Below are positions 1 through 8,294 of a stretch of DNA of 64,000 bases, in pieces. Both the position numbers and the translations under genes were made by a program. The first letter of the stretch is position 1; each line of letters opens with the position of its first letter. The stretch spans positions 1-64,000 of the forward strand of contig NZ_CAKJTJ010000012.1 in NCBI RefSeq assembly GCF_917563925.1. Direction: 5' to 3'. Below the pieces are notes generated by a model. That model was not told where the DNA came from and made no database searches. It saw only the letters and a list, made by a program, of their open reading frames with translations. This stretch comes from Sutcliffiella rhizosphaerae (lineage in GTDB: Bacteria > Bacillota > Bacilli > Bacillales > Bacillaceae_I).

Positions 1-2
1 AG

Positions 3-134
3 GAGGAAAAAGAATTGTCCCAAATGATCCTATTATCATTATCTAGAAATATCTTGAGACGTCCAAGCATTATGCAAGTCGCTCAATTAAAAAGAAGGAA
101 GATTTTAGCTCTGCAGAAGGGCTTAAACATATAA
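3..134 (+). CDS. C-terminal fragment of an unidentified protein (cut by window edge)
   Basis: An open frame runs from the window edge to a TAA at 132-134 and gives about 43 residues ending in a basic, helical tail (LKRRKILALQKGLNI). It stops 17 bases before the next gene on the same strand, and that gap holds the next gene's ribosome binding site, so the two may be co-transcribed. I do not recognise the family from this tail. It could also be a chance open frame, since only the end is visible. Confidence 0.4.
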   Translation, partial: EEKELSQMILLSLSRNILRRPSIMQVAQLKRRKILALQKGLNI

Positions 135-151
135 TACGAGGAGGATTTTAA

Positions 152-1507
152 GTGAAGCTGAAACATTTATCAATTCTGTTTGCTGTTTTGCTAGTGTTTA
201 ACTTGTTTACTTCCACCACTGTATTTGCTGAAGCTGAAACAAAACCTAAAATTGTTGCCTTAGGGGACTCGATACCTTTTGGGACAAGCCTTCCTGAACA
301 AACATTACCATTTCCACACTTACTCTTAAATGGACAGACAGATGTCATTAATCTTTCTATACCTGGGCTTCAGACAGAAGGGCTACTTACGCAGATAACT
401 ACAAATTCAGAAGCTAAAGCTGCGATTCAATCTGCAGATATCATCACACTTAATATTAGTAACAATGATTTATTACAAGCTGCAGATATTAATGCAATTA
501 GACAAGCTCTTTTAGCAGGAGAATCAATTGATTTTGATTTAGTCGAAGCAAATGTTACACTTGCTGCTCAGGCAGCATTTAGTAATGTACTACAAATCTT
601 AGCTGTACTTACTACTTATAACGATGATGCTACCATTCTATTTTATAACCTTTATAATCCTTTCCCTTATGTTGATACTGAACCTGAACAGACTTTACAT
701 TCATTTGGAGAGAGCATTTTATCAGCAGTAAATCCAGGATTCGCTACTATTCCAAATATCTTTTCCAATACAATCGTTCTCGATGCCTACGGGGCATTTC
801 ATGGAAAGCAAGCAGAATTTGTTTATGCTGCACCAGATATACATCCCACCCCAGCTGGACATAAAGCATTGGCTAGCTTGGCTGATCAAGCACTAAAAGG
901 TATATTTCCCCCAGAACATCCTGAACCAGAACCTGAGCCAGAACCTCAATATGATTTGGTACTGAGTGCTACTCTTGAAGGAACAGCTGCCACTATTAAT
1001 ATTGATACAAAAGGTCAAGCACCACATACTCTTATGTGGCTACCCGGTGATAGAGAAATTACTGATTTCATAGATAATCCAGATGTAAATCTTTTAACAA
1101 ATACATTTTTTGAAGTAACTGAAAATGGAATTTACTCTGTGCTTGCACTATTCCATAATGATACTACTACACCAACTGCAGTCCTTAAAAAAATAGAAAT
1201 AACAAATATTGTACCGCCAAAAGGGGATCCACCTACCGAGGAACCTCCTGTTGAAGAAGAGCCTCCAATAGAGGAACCACCAGTCGAAGAGGAGAATAAA
1301 ACTCCTCCTCCTGTAAAAGTAGATGATAAAAAAGATCAAGGAAAAAAGAAGCCTGAATCAAAAAATGAGTCAAAGAAAGGTAATAAATTACCCAATACTG
1401 CAACAGGTGCCAATAATTACATCCTTTGGGGTAGTGCTCTCTTTATTGCTGGGATTGCGGTAATGACAGGATTATTCTATTTTAGAAGAAAAGTCACTGT
1501 TTATTAG
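152..1507 (+). CDS. Secreted SGNH/GDSL-type hydrolase with sortase anchor (LPNTA)
   Basis: Predicted cell-wall-anchored esterase or lipase of 451 residues. A signal peptide (about 1-26, ending VFA) is followed by the SGNH nucleophile block ALGDSIPFG (Ser40), an NISNND block, and the closing Asp229-x-His231 pair in DIHPTPAGH. After the catalytic domain come a Pro-Glu linker, a small domain of about 100 residues that could be an Ig-like fold, a second Pro-Glu-rich stretch, and a C-terminal sorting signal: LPNTA at 413-417, a hydrophobic segment and a basic tail. LPxTA is the variant type known for Bacillus SrtD (YhcS). Translation starts at GTG 152 with GAGGAGG just upstream. The substrate is unknown; a lipid or wall-polymer ester is plausible. 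Confidence 0.85.
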   Translation: MKLKHLSILFAVLLVFNLFTSTTVFAEAETKPKIVALGDSIPFGTSLPEQTLPFPHLLLNGQTDVINLSIPGLQTEGLLTQITTNSEAKAAIQSADIITLNISNNDLLQAADINAIRQALLAGESIDFDLVEANVTLAAQAAFSNVLQILAVLTTYNDDATILFYNLYNPFPYVDTEPEQTLHSFGESILSAVNPGFATIPNIFSNTIVLDAYGAFHGKQAEFVYAAPDIHPTPAGHKALASLADQALKGIFPPEHPEPEPEPEPQYDLVLSATLEGTAATINIDTKGQAPHTLMWLPGDREITDFIDNPDVNLLTNTFFEVTENGIYSVLALFHNDTTTPTAVLKKIEITNIVPPKGDPPTEEPPVEEEPPIEEPPVEEENKTPPPVKVDDKKDQGKKKPESKNESKKGNKLPNTATGANNYILWGSALFIAGIAVMTGLFYFRRKVTVY

Positions 1508-1577
1508 AAGATTCATTCTAAGATATAGCGACGAACAAGCTAATAGTGAAAAGTCTAAAAACGATTTTTTCATGCTA

Positions 1578-1615
1578 ATCAAAAGCATCTCCCATTTAGA
1601 TGAGATGCTTTTGAT
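1578..1615. terminator. Terminator-like hairpin overlapping the end of the downstream minus-strand gene
   Basis: The arms ATCAAAAGCATCTC (1578-1591) and GAGATGCTTTTGAT (1602-1615) are exact complements. The hairpin lies between convergent genes, and its stem encodes the last codons and stop of the minus-strand gene that ends at 1579. T-runs are short on both strands, so termination strength is uncertain. Confidence 0.6.
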
Positions 1616-3066
1616 AATTCAGTAAATTGATCCATTAAATACGTTAAGGTTCGTTCAAAATTAGTAATATTCATTAGCTTATTTTGAAAGATGAGTCTTT
1701 CTTTCAACTGCCAACTTCCTGTTTTTATCCATTCTATTTTGCGATAGGATGGTGCATTAGGAAACTTCGGAAACATATAATCTGAAGTAATCCTACCTAA
1801 TGCGATAAGTTTTTCACTACCATTCTTAATAATTACATAGTCTCCAACTTTCATTTCATGGCAAAATTGATATAGTGCAGAAATTTTTAAATAGGGAATT
1901 TTCGTTTTTCGGTATTTTTGTCTAAATGTTTTCCATAGCACTTGTTTGTTCTTGTATGTGAGGATGTTTCCAAGCTTGCCATGGTGCATGGTCAACAAAC
2001 CTCGGTCAAACTGTATTCCACCTGAGGCTAATTCATAAAGCCAGTATTGGCTATCTTCTTTTTCAGAGAATTGCTCCAGCTTGTTTTCGATATGGACTTT
2101 ATAAAAGTAATATAAAAAGCAGCTGACTTCATAATAAATGGGAAGCTCTGTTCTCCTCCCTACAATTTCGAGATACTTTTCTGGTAGGTAGCTTTTTTCA
2201 ATCAAATCTTGATAATATTGAATTTTCATTCCGATTGATAACATTTGTTTTGGGTCCTCCCCATACAAAATTTCAACAGCTAAACTTTCAAAACTCGTTA
2301 ATCTACAGAAGTAAGTGGGAAAGATATTATGCATCATCTCTCCGATTGCTTGGTGGCCAAAACCAATCAGCTTAAATTGAGTGTTTGCGTAAAATAGTTG
2401 AATTCGATCACTAATTGCTCCTTCACCTTTAGTCAGGAAGAGAAAACTATTTCGGTATTTTTCCAAAGGTTCTCGTTGTTTGCCAAGCGCCCTCTCTTTT
2501 GCAAAAGGAAATTGAAAGGCGTTAAGCTGGTCTCCTATTGCTTGAACTTCTTTCCAGTTCATAGTGGTTAAATGTTCTTCTTTACTGAATTCTCGAAAAA
2601 AGCGATATCTTTCTTTTTGAATGTTTTCATTTCCTAGCCACTTTTGAGCCACTTTTTGAAACAAATATAAATAATTGTCTAGGTAATGATACTTTGCTTT
2701 GTCTGGCAATGAACCAGGAATCTCTAAAAATGATTGAATGAGGAGATCTTCTTTCATCGATAACCTTTGAAATTTTATCGTATCCAATCTAAACAAATCC
2801 AGGTTTTTTAATCCCCAAATTTTCCTTAAGTGTTTGAATGGTAGTATTTGTTTCTCGTGAATAATTTCCATTGTAAGCGTTATATGTTCTTTTATTCTTA
2901 TATCAACCAGTTTACAGATATGCTCAATTCCATCTGAGTTACTATAGTAGATTTTGTCACCAATTGATAACGGCATGATTTTGTGGTGTTCATACATATC
3001 CAATTGCATGGAAATTATTCCGGCTGTTGCTTGTAGTTTATCCCCACGAATAATCCAGGTTGGCAT
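1579..3066 (-). CDS. Uncharacterised protein with PUA/EVE-like ends
   Basis: A 495-residue protein of no family I can name. The start is the ATG at 3066 (MPTWIIRGDKLQ), preceded by AAGGGGAG at good spacing; a longer reading upstream lacks a site. The C-terminal part (about residues 405-460) reads VGDYVIIKNGSEKLIALGRI, then a tyrosine-rich strand and RKIEWIKTGSW. This resembles the EVE/PUA-like fold found in modified-base readers and McrB-type N-termini. The N-terminus (WIIRGDKLQ, then GDKIYYSNSDG) has a similar strand pattern. The middle is helical with several Tyr/Phe-rich segments. No nuclease, GTPase or helicase motif is visible, and neighbours give no functional hint. Domain assignment is by eye only. 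Confidence 0.6.
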   Translation of the reverse strand: MPTWIIRGDKLQATAGIISMQLDMYEHHKIMPLSIGDKIYYSNSDGIEHICKLVDIRIKEHITLTMEIIHEKQILPFKHLRKIWGLKNLDLFRLDTIKFQRLSMKEDLLIQSFLEIPGSLPDKAKYHYLDNYLYLFQKVAQKWLGNENIQKERYRFFREFSKEEHLTTMNWKEVQAIGDQLNAFQFPFAKERALGKQREPLEKYRNSFLFLTKGEGAISDRIQLFYANTQFKLIGFGHQAIGEMMHNIFPTYFCRLTSFESLAVEILYGEDPKQMLSIGMKIQYYQDLIEKSYLPEKYLEIVGRRTELPIYYEVSCFLYYFYKVHIENKLEQFSEKEDSQYWLYELASGGIQFDRGLLTMHHGKLGNILTYKNKQVLWKTFRQKYRKTKIPYLKISALYQFCHEMKVGDYVIIKNGSEKLIALGRITSDYMFPKFPNAPSYRKIEWIKTGSWQLKERLIFQNKLMNITNFERTLTYLMDQFTELSKASHLNGRCF

Positions 3067-3128
3067 GCTGAACTCCCCTTTCAATTTTTCCCTCTTATAC
3101 ACTTTATTTTCAAGAAAGAAAAACATTC

Positions 3129-3167
3129 AAAAAGAATGAGCTACCATTTAGGTACCTCATTCTTTTT
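3129..3167 (-). terminator. Intrinsic terminator of the SRPBCC-arsR operon
   Basis: Arms AAAAAGAATGAG (3129-3140) and CTCATTCTTTTT (3156-3167) are complementary; on the minus strand the stem ends in a run of five T. The 5' arm contains the last codons and TGA stop of the ArsR-family gene. Confidence 0.75.
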
Positions 3168-3477
3168 CAGATATATACTTTAATTTCAGTAGTTTGTTAC
3201 TCCAGAACTTTTCATAATATGAAAGAAATTCATGAATTTCTGTAAGACCATCTGGCATCAATCTATATCTCTTTTCTCTGCCAACTTTTCTACTTGAGAC
3301 AAGAGATGCTTCTGATAAAATTACAAGATGTTTTGTTACTGCTGTTCTACTTATCGGGAATTCTTTGGCAATATCTGATATCGCAAGCTCACGTTCCGAT
3401 AACAAATGTAAAATACTTCTCCTCGTTGAATCTGCAATAGCTTGAAATGCATCATGCTTTTGGCTAGTTTGATTCAT
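3157..3477 (-). CDS. ArsR-family winged-helix transcriptional regulator
   Basis: A small (106-residue) DNA-binding repressor. The core [20 protein letters not shown] is the classic ArsR N-terminal helix. It is followed by the recognition region [19 protein letters not shown] and a wing with [10 protein letters not shown]. No cysteine-rich metal site is present, so it fits the non-metal subgroup usually paired with AHSA1/SRPBCC proteins. Its ATG overlaps the stop of the upstream gene (ATGA), indicating translational coupling. The shared promoter contains a perfect palindrome that is likely its own operator. Confidence 0.9.
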   Translation of the reverse strand: MNQTSQKHDAFQAIADSTRRSILHLLSERELAISDIAKEFPISRTAVTKHLVILSEASLVSSRKVGREKRYRLMPDGLTEIHEFLSYYEKFWSNKLLKLKYISEKE

Positions 3478-3899
3478 CCATTCTCTACTGCCTGTTTTAA
3501 TCTATTGACAATTTGGCTCCAGCCACCATTCATTCTTTCACGAACTACGGAACTCTTTTCGTTTGCTTTTAGCAGTATGACATCAGCCTCTTTCCACCCG
3601 CCATGAATCAAGGTAAACTCAGTTTGTCCATCTCCTTCGTTTAAAAGAAAGGTAATAATCCAGCCTTCACTGTCCCAAGAAAAGCTAAGTTTTTTTGGCT
3701 TATCCACCTCTAATACTTTACACGGGGATGGACCAAAAGGTGATTGAAGAGTAAACTCATGTCCTTCTTCAGGTTCAAAATTGTTTGGCATAAACCACTC
3801 TTCTATTCCTTTTGAAGACGCTACTTTTTCCCATACTTTGTTTATTGGAGCATCAATTGTAACGGTTTGCTTAATTGAATCAAGTATTTTATTTGTCAT
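3474..3899 (-). CDS. SRPBCC (AHSA1/START-like) domain protein
   Basis: A 141-residue ligand-binding-fold protein of the activator-of-Hsp90 homolog 1-like group. The order is typical: an N-terminal strand [25 protein letters not shown], a central [22 protein letters not shown] region and a C-terminal helix [15 protein letters not shown]. An AAAGGAG site precedes the ATG at 3899. It is the first gene of a two-gene operon with an ArsR regulator, the usual arrangement for this family. The bound ligand is unknown. Confidence 0.88.
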   Translation of the reverse strand: MTNKILDSIKQTVTIDAPINKVWEKVASSKGIEEWFMPNNFEPEEGHEFTLQSPFGPSPCKVLEVDKPKKLSFSWDSEGWIITFLLNEGDGQTEFTLIHGGWKEADVILLKANEKSSVVRERMNGGWSQIVNRLKQAVENG

Positions 3900-3936
3900 T
3901 TTATCTTTACTCCTTTAATTTAAAATAAAACCAACA

Positions 3937-3979
3937 GGTGTTATAATTCCACTATATAACACCTTTTGGTTTCGTGTCA
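3937..3979 (-). promoter_or_regulatory. Promoter with overlapping palindromic operator for SRPBCC-arsR
   Basis: On the minus strand TTGACA is followed by about 16 bases and a TATATA-type -10. The region overlaps a perfect inverted repeat: GGTGTTATA (3937-3945) and TATAACACC (3955-3963), spacer nine bases. The position over the -10 region is what an autorepressing ArsR protein would need. That the operon's own ArsR binds here is inference. Confidence 0.65.
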
Positions 3980-6556
3980 ATTGCTTTTATTATTTCTCCC
4001 TTGTTTCCTCAATTGAGTGTAATGACATGCGTCACAAACTTCATATGAGAATGATGGGTCCAGTTTCTTTCTGCATTTTTTACATGTCTTTTTTAATGAT
4101 ATTACATCCTCGTTTAGTTTTTCATGAACTTCATCACTAAAGGATTCTCTTACTTTTTCCCAATAGGAGGCTTCTGTTCTTCTATCCAAACGATATAAAA
4201 AGAGCAAATAAAGTCCAATTGATTTATAGGAAAGTTCAGTTGTTTCTAAGGAATTCTTACTCATATACGGTTCTGGAAGGGGCTGTTTAGAAACAATGGC
4301 TTCCATTGTGTTTTTCCACTGATCAATCAGTAGTTGTTCGTTTTTTGAAAACGGCATATGTAAAAAACTGTATAAATATTGTATCGATAATCTAGCTTCA
4401 ATCATTGAGTCTTCTATTTCTTCGTAAAGCAGCTGTTCTTCAGTAAGTGTAGCTTTTTCTGTTCCAATAGGACTCTTGAATTTATCCCATAGTTCAAAAA
4501 AGATGCTTAGCTTGTTGAAATACTTTTCAAAGCGGTTCAATATTGCACTAGTCGGTGCGATGGCAAAAGTATGCACCAGCTTATCTTTTTTTGTTAGGAG
4601 ACGCTCCATTTCTTTAATATCACTAGTGAAAGAAACACGCCCCACATTATAAATTCCTTTCCTTCCAGCTCTTCCCGCAATTTGTTTCACTTCTTGGGAT
4701 GTTAGCCTTCTCCTTCTTGTCCCATCAAATTTGTCATTTTGTAAGAAAACAATTCGTCTTATCGGTAAATTTAATCCCATTCCAATGGCATCAGTAGCAA
4801 CAATAACGGTTGTTTCTCTATCTAAAAATCGCTTAATCTGCTTTTTCCTAGTTTCTGGAGGCATACTGCCATATATCATGCTAACAGAATGACCATTATT
4901 TTGGAGAATAGATGCTGTTTCAAGAACTCTTTTTCTGGAAAAGCAAACAAGAGCATCCCCTTTTTGAGTATCAGATAGCACAAATGTTTTAGTCTCTACC
5001 TTTAGAGGAGTATCTCTTGTATATTCAATTACTTCAACATTTGCATCTCCCAATAGTTGGAGTATCATTTCCTTCATATTAAAGCTTCCAATGATATGAA
5101 CCTCTGTTGAATTTGCTTTTGTGATAGCTTTATACCAGGAAAACCCCCTGTCTTTATCAGCAATCATTTGCGCTTCATCAATTACCAATATGTCATAATA
5201 CTCCCTCTCGTGAAACATTTCCACAGTACTTGCAACATGTGAAGCACCTTCTGTTACTTTTTCTTCTTCACCAGTTTTTAACGTACATCTAACCCCCTCG
5301 GCATTTAATTGATCATATACTTCTAACGCCAATAATCGCAATGGTGCTAAGTACAATCCACTTTTTGCTGCTTTCATTCTTTTCAACGCATGAAATGTTT
5401 TTCCTGTATTTGTTTCTCCAACATGCATCACATATTTTACATTTTGCACAGTGGAGGGAATGTATTCTTTGCCAAAAATATCGTCCATCATTCTTTGTTC
5501 TTTTTCTTGTTGCCTCCGTAGCTCTTCCTCTCTCTCCTTTAGTTTATACTCTCTGTCTTGTATATCAGCTAGAAGTTGTTTTTGATGTAATGGAAGATCA
5601 AAAGTTGTATCTGCCAATTGAATTAAGTCAATTATAAAGTCGTCTTGTAACTTTTCCATATATTCATGAACTAGGAGATGAAATGAGTTAGCGAGCATCT
5701 TTCTTAATATAGAATCTGATAGCTCTTCGTGAGTAGCTAATTCAAATTGTCCAATTATATGAACTTTGATTTCTTCTTTGATTAAACTTGGGAAAAATCC
5801 GAATAGAAAATCTGTTACATTCTTTTCGTAATAGGTAAAGTAAGTTTCGTACTCTATAAAATCTCCATCATAATCCACTATTTGATGGACAGCGCCTGTG
5901 TATTCTGAAAAGAAATCTTTTAATGTTAGATAATCGGAATATTGGAGCTTTCCGACCTCCCGAATTACATCTCTTCCCCTATTTGTATAAATCTCTTCAT
6001 ATTTTTTATTTGAATTAAAATTTCCATTCAGTTTTTTTGCAACAAAATGACGTACATATAAAAAGTACTCATTTCTCTTCATTTCAACAATATTTTGTGC
6101 AGCTGAAAAAATAACTTCCTTCGAATTCTCTAATAAAAGCTTAAGTTCTTCTTCTTCCTGTCTCTTAATTTGTGCCTTTTTTACTTGATCGAATTTACTT
6201 TGCCAATTTCCTTGCTTTAATAATTCTGATGAGAGGAGCCAATTTAAAGTATCGAAAGGTTGGTAGTTTCGCATTTCGTTTCGAAACAATTGATTGATAA
6301 TTTTCTTATCCATTCCCTCTGTATCATAATCCAATTCAGATAAAATTTGCTTCTTTTCCTTTCTAGATACATCATTGGTAACTTTATTAAGCCAAACATT
6401 TATCCAAATTTGATCCAAGTAATGAGATCGTTCTTTTACATATTGTTCTGGAGTGGAAATATCATTTTTTGACTCCATGAAATTTTGTATATCCTCTTCT
6501 ACTTTATATTTCGTCCTGTCTTGGGCCATTTCATATATCAGATTAAATTTATTCAT
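3977..6556 (-). CDS. Suv3-like DEAD/DEAH helicase with C-terminal zinc ribbon
   Basis: A 859-residue superfamily 2 helicase. Motif I is GETNTGKTFHAL, motif II DEAQMI, then IIGSF, and late motifs GMGLNLPIRRIVF and QIAGRAGRKG. This set matches the mitochondrial/bacterial Suv3 branch of Ski2-like RNA helicases better than RecQ or RecG. A long N-terminal helical region (about 370 residues) precedes the motor. The last 35 residues hold CKKCRKK and CDACHYTQ, a four-cysteine zinc ribbon. The start chosen is the ATG at 6556 (MNKFNLIYEM) with AGGGAG nine bases upstream; a start ten codons earlier has no site. No RNase partner is adjacent. RNA unwinding is the family expectation. Confidence 0.85.
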   Translation of the reverse strand: MNKFNLIYEMAQDRTKYKVEEDIQNFMESKNDISTPEQYVKERSHYLDQIWINVWLNKVTNDVSRKEKKQILSELDYDTEGMDKKIINQLFRNEMRNYQPFDTLNWLLSSELLKQGNWQSKFDQVKKAQIKRQEEEELKLLLENSKEVIFSAAQNIVEMKRNEYFLYVRHFVAKKLNGNFNSNKKYEEIYTNRGRDVIREVGKLQYSDYLTLKDFFSEYTGAVHQIVDYDGDFIEYETYFTYYEKNVTDFLFGFFPSLIKEEIKVHIIGQFELATHEELSDSILRKMLANSFHLLVHEYMEKLQDDFIIDLIQLADTTFDLPLHQKQLLADIQDREYKLKEREEELRRQQEKEQRMMDDIFGKEYIPSTVQNVKYVMHVGETNTGKTFHALKRMKAAKSGLYLAPLRLLALEVYDQLNAEGVRCTLKTGEEEKVTEGASHVASTVEMFHEREYYDILVIDEAQMIADKDRGFSWYKAITKANSTEVHIIGSFNMKEMILQLLGDANVEVIEYTRDTPLKVETKTFVLSDTQKGDALVCFSRKRVLETASILQNNGHSVSMIYGSMPPETRKKQIKRFLDRETTVIVATDAIGMGLNLPIRRIVFLQNDKFDGTRRRRLTSQEVKQIAGRAGRKGIYNVGRVSFTSDIKEMERLLTKKDKLVHTFAIAPTSAILNRFEKYFNKLSIFFELWDKFKSPIGTEKATLTEEQLLYEEIEDSMIEARLSIQYLYSFLHMPFSKNEQLLIDQWKNTMEAIVSKQPLPEPYMSKNSLETTELSYKSIGLYLLFLYRLDRRTEASYWEKVRESFSDEVHEKLNEDVISLKKTCKKCRKKLDPSFSYEVCDACHYTQLRKQGRNNKSN

Positions 6557-6705
6557 ATTTTTAAACTCCCTATGATCGTCCACCATAAATTTTTATTAGC
6601 TTTTCACTTTTACGTATTATCATTCTAAAACATTCGCATGAAACATATGATATCAACAATTTCCGAATCTTTCATGTGTAATTTTGTAAATTTCAAGAAA
6701 ATATA

Positions 6706-6734
6706 TTGACAACATGTTAAACCGAGAATATAAT
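6706..6734 (+). promoter_or_regulatory. Consensus SigA promoter of the YceI-family gene
   Basis: TTGACA (6706-6711), 17 bases, TATAAT (6729-6734): both hexamers match consensus exactly. Such a strong promoter on a single gene normally implies a repressor, and a candidate operator lies directly downstream. Confidence 0.85.
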
Positions 6735-6772
6735 TTATCTTGAAGTTATAAATCTTGAATTAAAGATAAATT
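6732..6772 (+). promoter_or_regulatory. Candidate operator downstream of the YceI promoter
   Basis: A 10-bp inverted repeat, AATTTATCTT (6732-6741) and AAGATAAATT (6763-6772), flanks the likely transcription start. Inside it ATCTTGAATTAAAGAT (6752-6767) is itself a near-palindrome. The pattern resembles ATCTxGAATTxxAGAT-type sites of MarR/DUF24-family redox repressors such as MhqR. The regulator is not in the window. Confidence 0.45.
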
Positions 6773-6800
6773 AACTAAAGGGATATTGGAGGAATTTCTA

Positions 6801-7331
6801 ATGGCAAAAACAGTTTGGAATGTAGACAAAGCTCATAGTTCAGTTGACTTTTCAGTTAAACACATGATGTTTGCAACTGTTAAAGGTGGTTTTCAAGAAT
6901 ATGACGCAACAATAGTTGCAGACCCAACAGATTTAACTACCGCAGAAATTGAATTCACTGTAGATGTAGCAAGCATCGATACACGCAGTAATGACCGTGA
7001 TGCACACTTGCGCTCTGCTGAATTCTTTGATGTAGATAATCATCCAACTATGACTTTCAAAGCTACAAATATTGTTAAAACAGATGATAATGAATATAAT
7101 GTTACAGGTGATTTGTCCCTTCTTGGTACTACTAAGTCAGAAACATTCTCCGTCGTTTTTGAGGGCACAGGTCAAGATCCATGGGGGAATGAAAAGGCTG
7201 GATTCTCCGTTGATGGTAAAATTAAACGCAGTGATTATGGTCTTACATGGAATGCAACGCTTGAAACTGGTGGAGTATTAGTTGGAGATCAAATTAAGAT
7301 TTCCTTACAATTACAAGCGGCAAAAGGTTAA
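6801..7331 (+). CDS. YceI-family (lipocalin-like, isoprenoid-binding fold) protein
   Basis: A 176-residue protein with the YceI signature: WNVDKAHSSVDFSVKHMMFATVKG at the N-terminus, VASIDTRSNDRDAHLRSAEFFDVDNHP in the centre and a final GVLVGDQIKISLQLQA strand. There is no signal peptide, so it should be cytoplasmic, as in most Firmicute members. The ATG at 6801 has TTGGAGG upstream; an in-frame earlier start is not supported. The family binds polyprenyl-type lipids in solved structures. The strong, apparently repressed promoter points to stress-inducible expression. Confidence 0.9.
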   Translation: MAKTVWNVDKAHSSVDFSVKHMMFATVKGGFQEYDATIVADPTDLTTAEIEFTVDVASIDTRSNDRDAHLRSAEFFDVDNHPTMTFKATNIVKTDDNEYNVTGDLSLLGTTKSETFSVVFEGTGQDPWGNEKAGFSVDGKIKRSDYGLTWNATLETGGVLVGDQIKISLQLQAAKG

Positions 7332-7340
7332 GCTATAGAT

Positions 7341-7381
7341 AAAAAACACCGCAATCCAACATATGATTGCGGTGTTTTTTT
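7341..7381 (+). terminator. Strong bidirectional terminator after the YceI gene
   Basis: Arms AAAAAACACCGCAATC (7341-7356) and GATTGCGGTGTTTTTT (7365-7380) form a 16-bp perfect stem with a U-run. Confidence 0.92.
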
Positions 7382-7460
7382 CATCTCAAGGTCTGTCAAG
7401 AAGTTGAAAACCAGCCTTCTCACAGGCTAAGTTTAAGCACATCATGCTTGACAAGTGCAT

Positions 7461-8135
7461 TCACTTTTCTAATTTTTTGAAGGGATTTTTCCATTCCATC
7501 AATGTACCGTAATTTAAAGAGTCCTCATCTTCTAGGTAGTTTTCAATCAACTTCACTGGCATACGACCGCATCTTAAAAGAAAAGTGATGACCGGATCCT
7601 TTATATTTCCAGCCAGGACTTCATTGATATACTCTTCTGCAGATAGTTTTTTTGCATGACTACTATAACCAGGCATCCTACCACCACCTAAAAGTCTATC
7701 TAAATTCAGTTGAATGACTACTTCATACATAGATTGCATTAGCCATTTACCAAGTCCTAAACCCCTATATTGTGGACTAACACTAATGTCGACTACATAT
7801 AGAGTGTTCCCGTTTGGTGTGTGATTGGAAATATAACCATTGTCTGTTATCTCTTCCCACGTATGGTCAGGATCGTCAGGATGATAGTTAACTAATAATC
7901 CCGTCATCGAGCCAACCATTTTACCTTCCACCTCTATACAAAGTGCTCCGTCAGAAAATAATGAAACATGATTCTTTAATTGATTCTTATTCCACCATAG
8001 GTCAGCAGGAAAAGGTGGTGGAAAGCTTTCTTGCTGAATTCTTATCAAATTATCGAAATCTACTTCTGTATAGTTTCTGATAACTGCATGGAGTGGCTTG
8101 CCATCATCAAATACAAGCCAATCTTTTCGATACAT
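7461..8135 (-). CDS. GNAT-family N-acetyltransferase, YhcX-GNAT-like
   Basis: A 224-residue acetyltransferase. The acetyl-CoA loop is visible as VSPQYRGLGLGKWLMQSM, preceded by the strand TLYVVDIS. The C-terminal part (GGGRMPGYSSHAKKLSAEEY, then DPVITFLLRCG and ENYLEDEDSLNYGTLMEWKNP) resembles, from memory, the GNAT half of YhcX-type proteins, in which a carbon-nitrogen hydrolase follows. Here the protein ends after the GNAT part, so it would be a stand-alone version. AAGGAGGGG precedes the ATG at 8135. The substrate is unknown. Confidence 0.82.
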   Translation of the reverse strand: MYRKDWLVFDDGKPLHAVIRNYTEVDFDNLIRIQQESFPPPFPADLWWNKNQLKNHVSLFSDGALCIEVEGKMVGSMTGLLVNYHPDDPDHTWEEITDNGYISNHTPNGNTLYVVDISVSPQYRGLGLGKWLMQSMYEVVIQLNLDRLLGGGRMPGYSSHAKKLSAEEYINEVLAGNIKDPVITFLLRCGRMPVKLIENYLEDEDSLNYGTLMEWKNPFKKLEK

Positions 8136-8209
8136 ATTTGTCCCCTCCTTAATAAGAATATTAAGAAAACCTTCAAAAGAAAGAAACTCTCATATCGCTT
8201 TCCCCGTTT

Positions 8210-8242
8210 CAAGAAAGGTTGTTTTCAACCATTCTTGCTTTT
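8210..8242 (+). terminator. Terminator-like hairpin in an otherwise empty gap
   Basis: CAAGAAAGGTTG (8210-8221) pairs with CAACCATTCTTG (8226-8237) apart from one A-A mismatch, and CTTTTT follows on the plus strand. No plus-strand gene precedes it closely, so its role is unclear. The rest of 8136-8294 shows nothing I can support. Confidence 0.4.
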
Positions 8243-8294
8243 TAAAATGTATAGTAACGCAAAATTATCGTTACTATTTTGTTAAAGAAAACTC

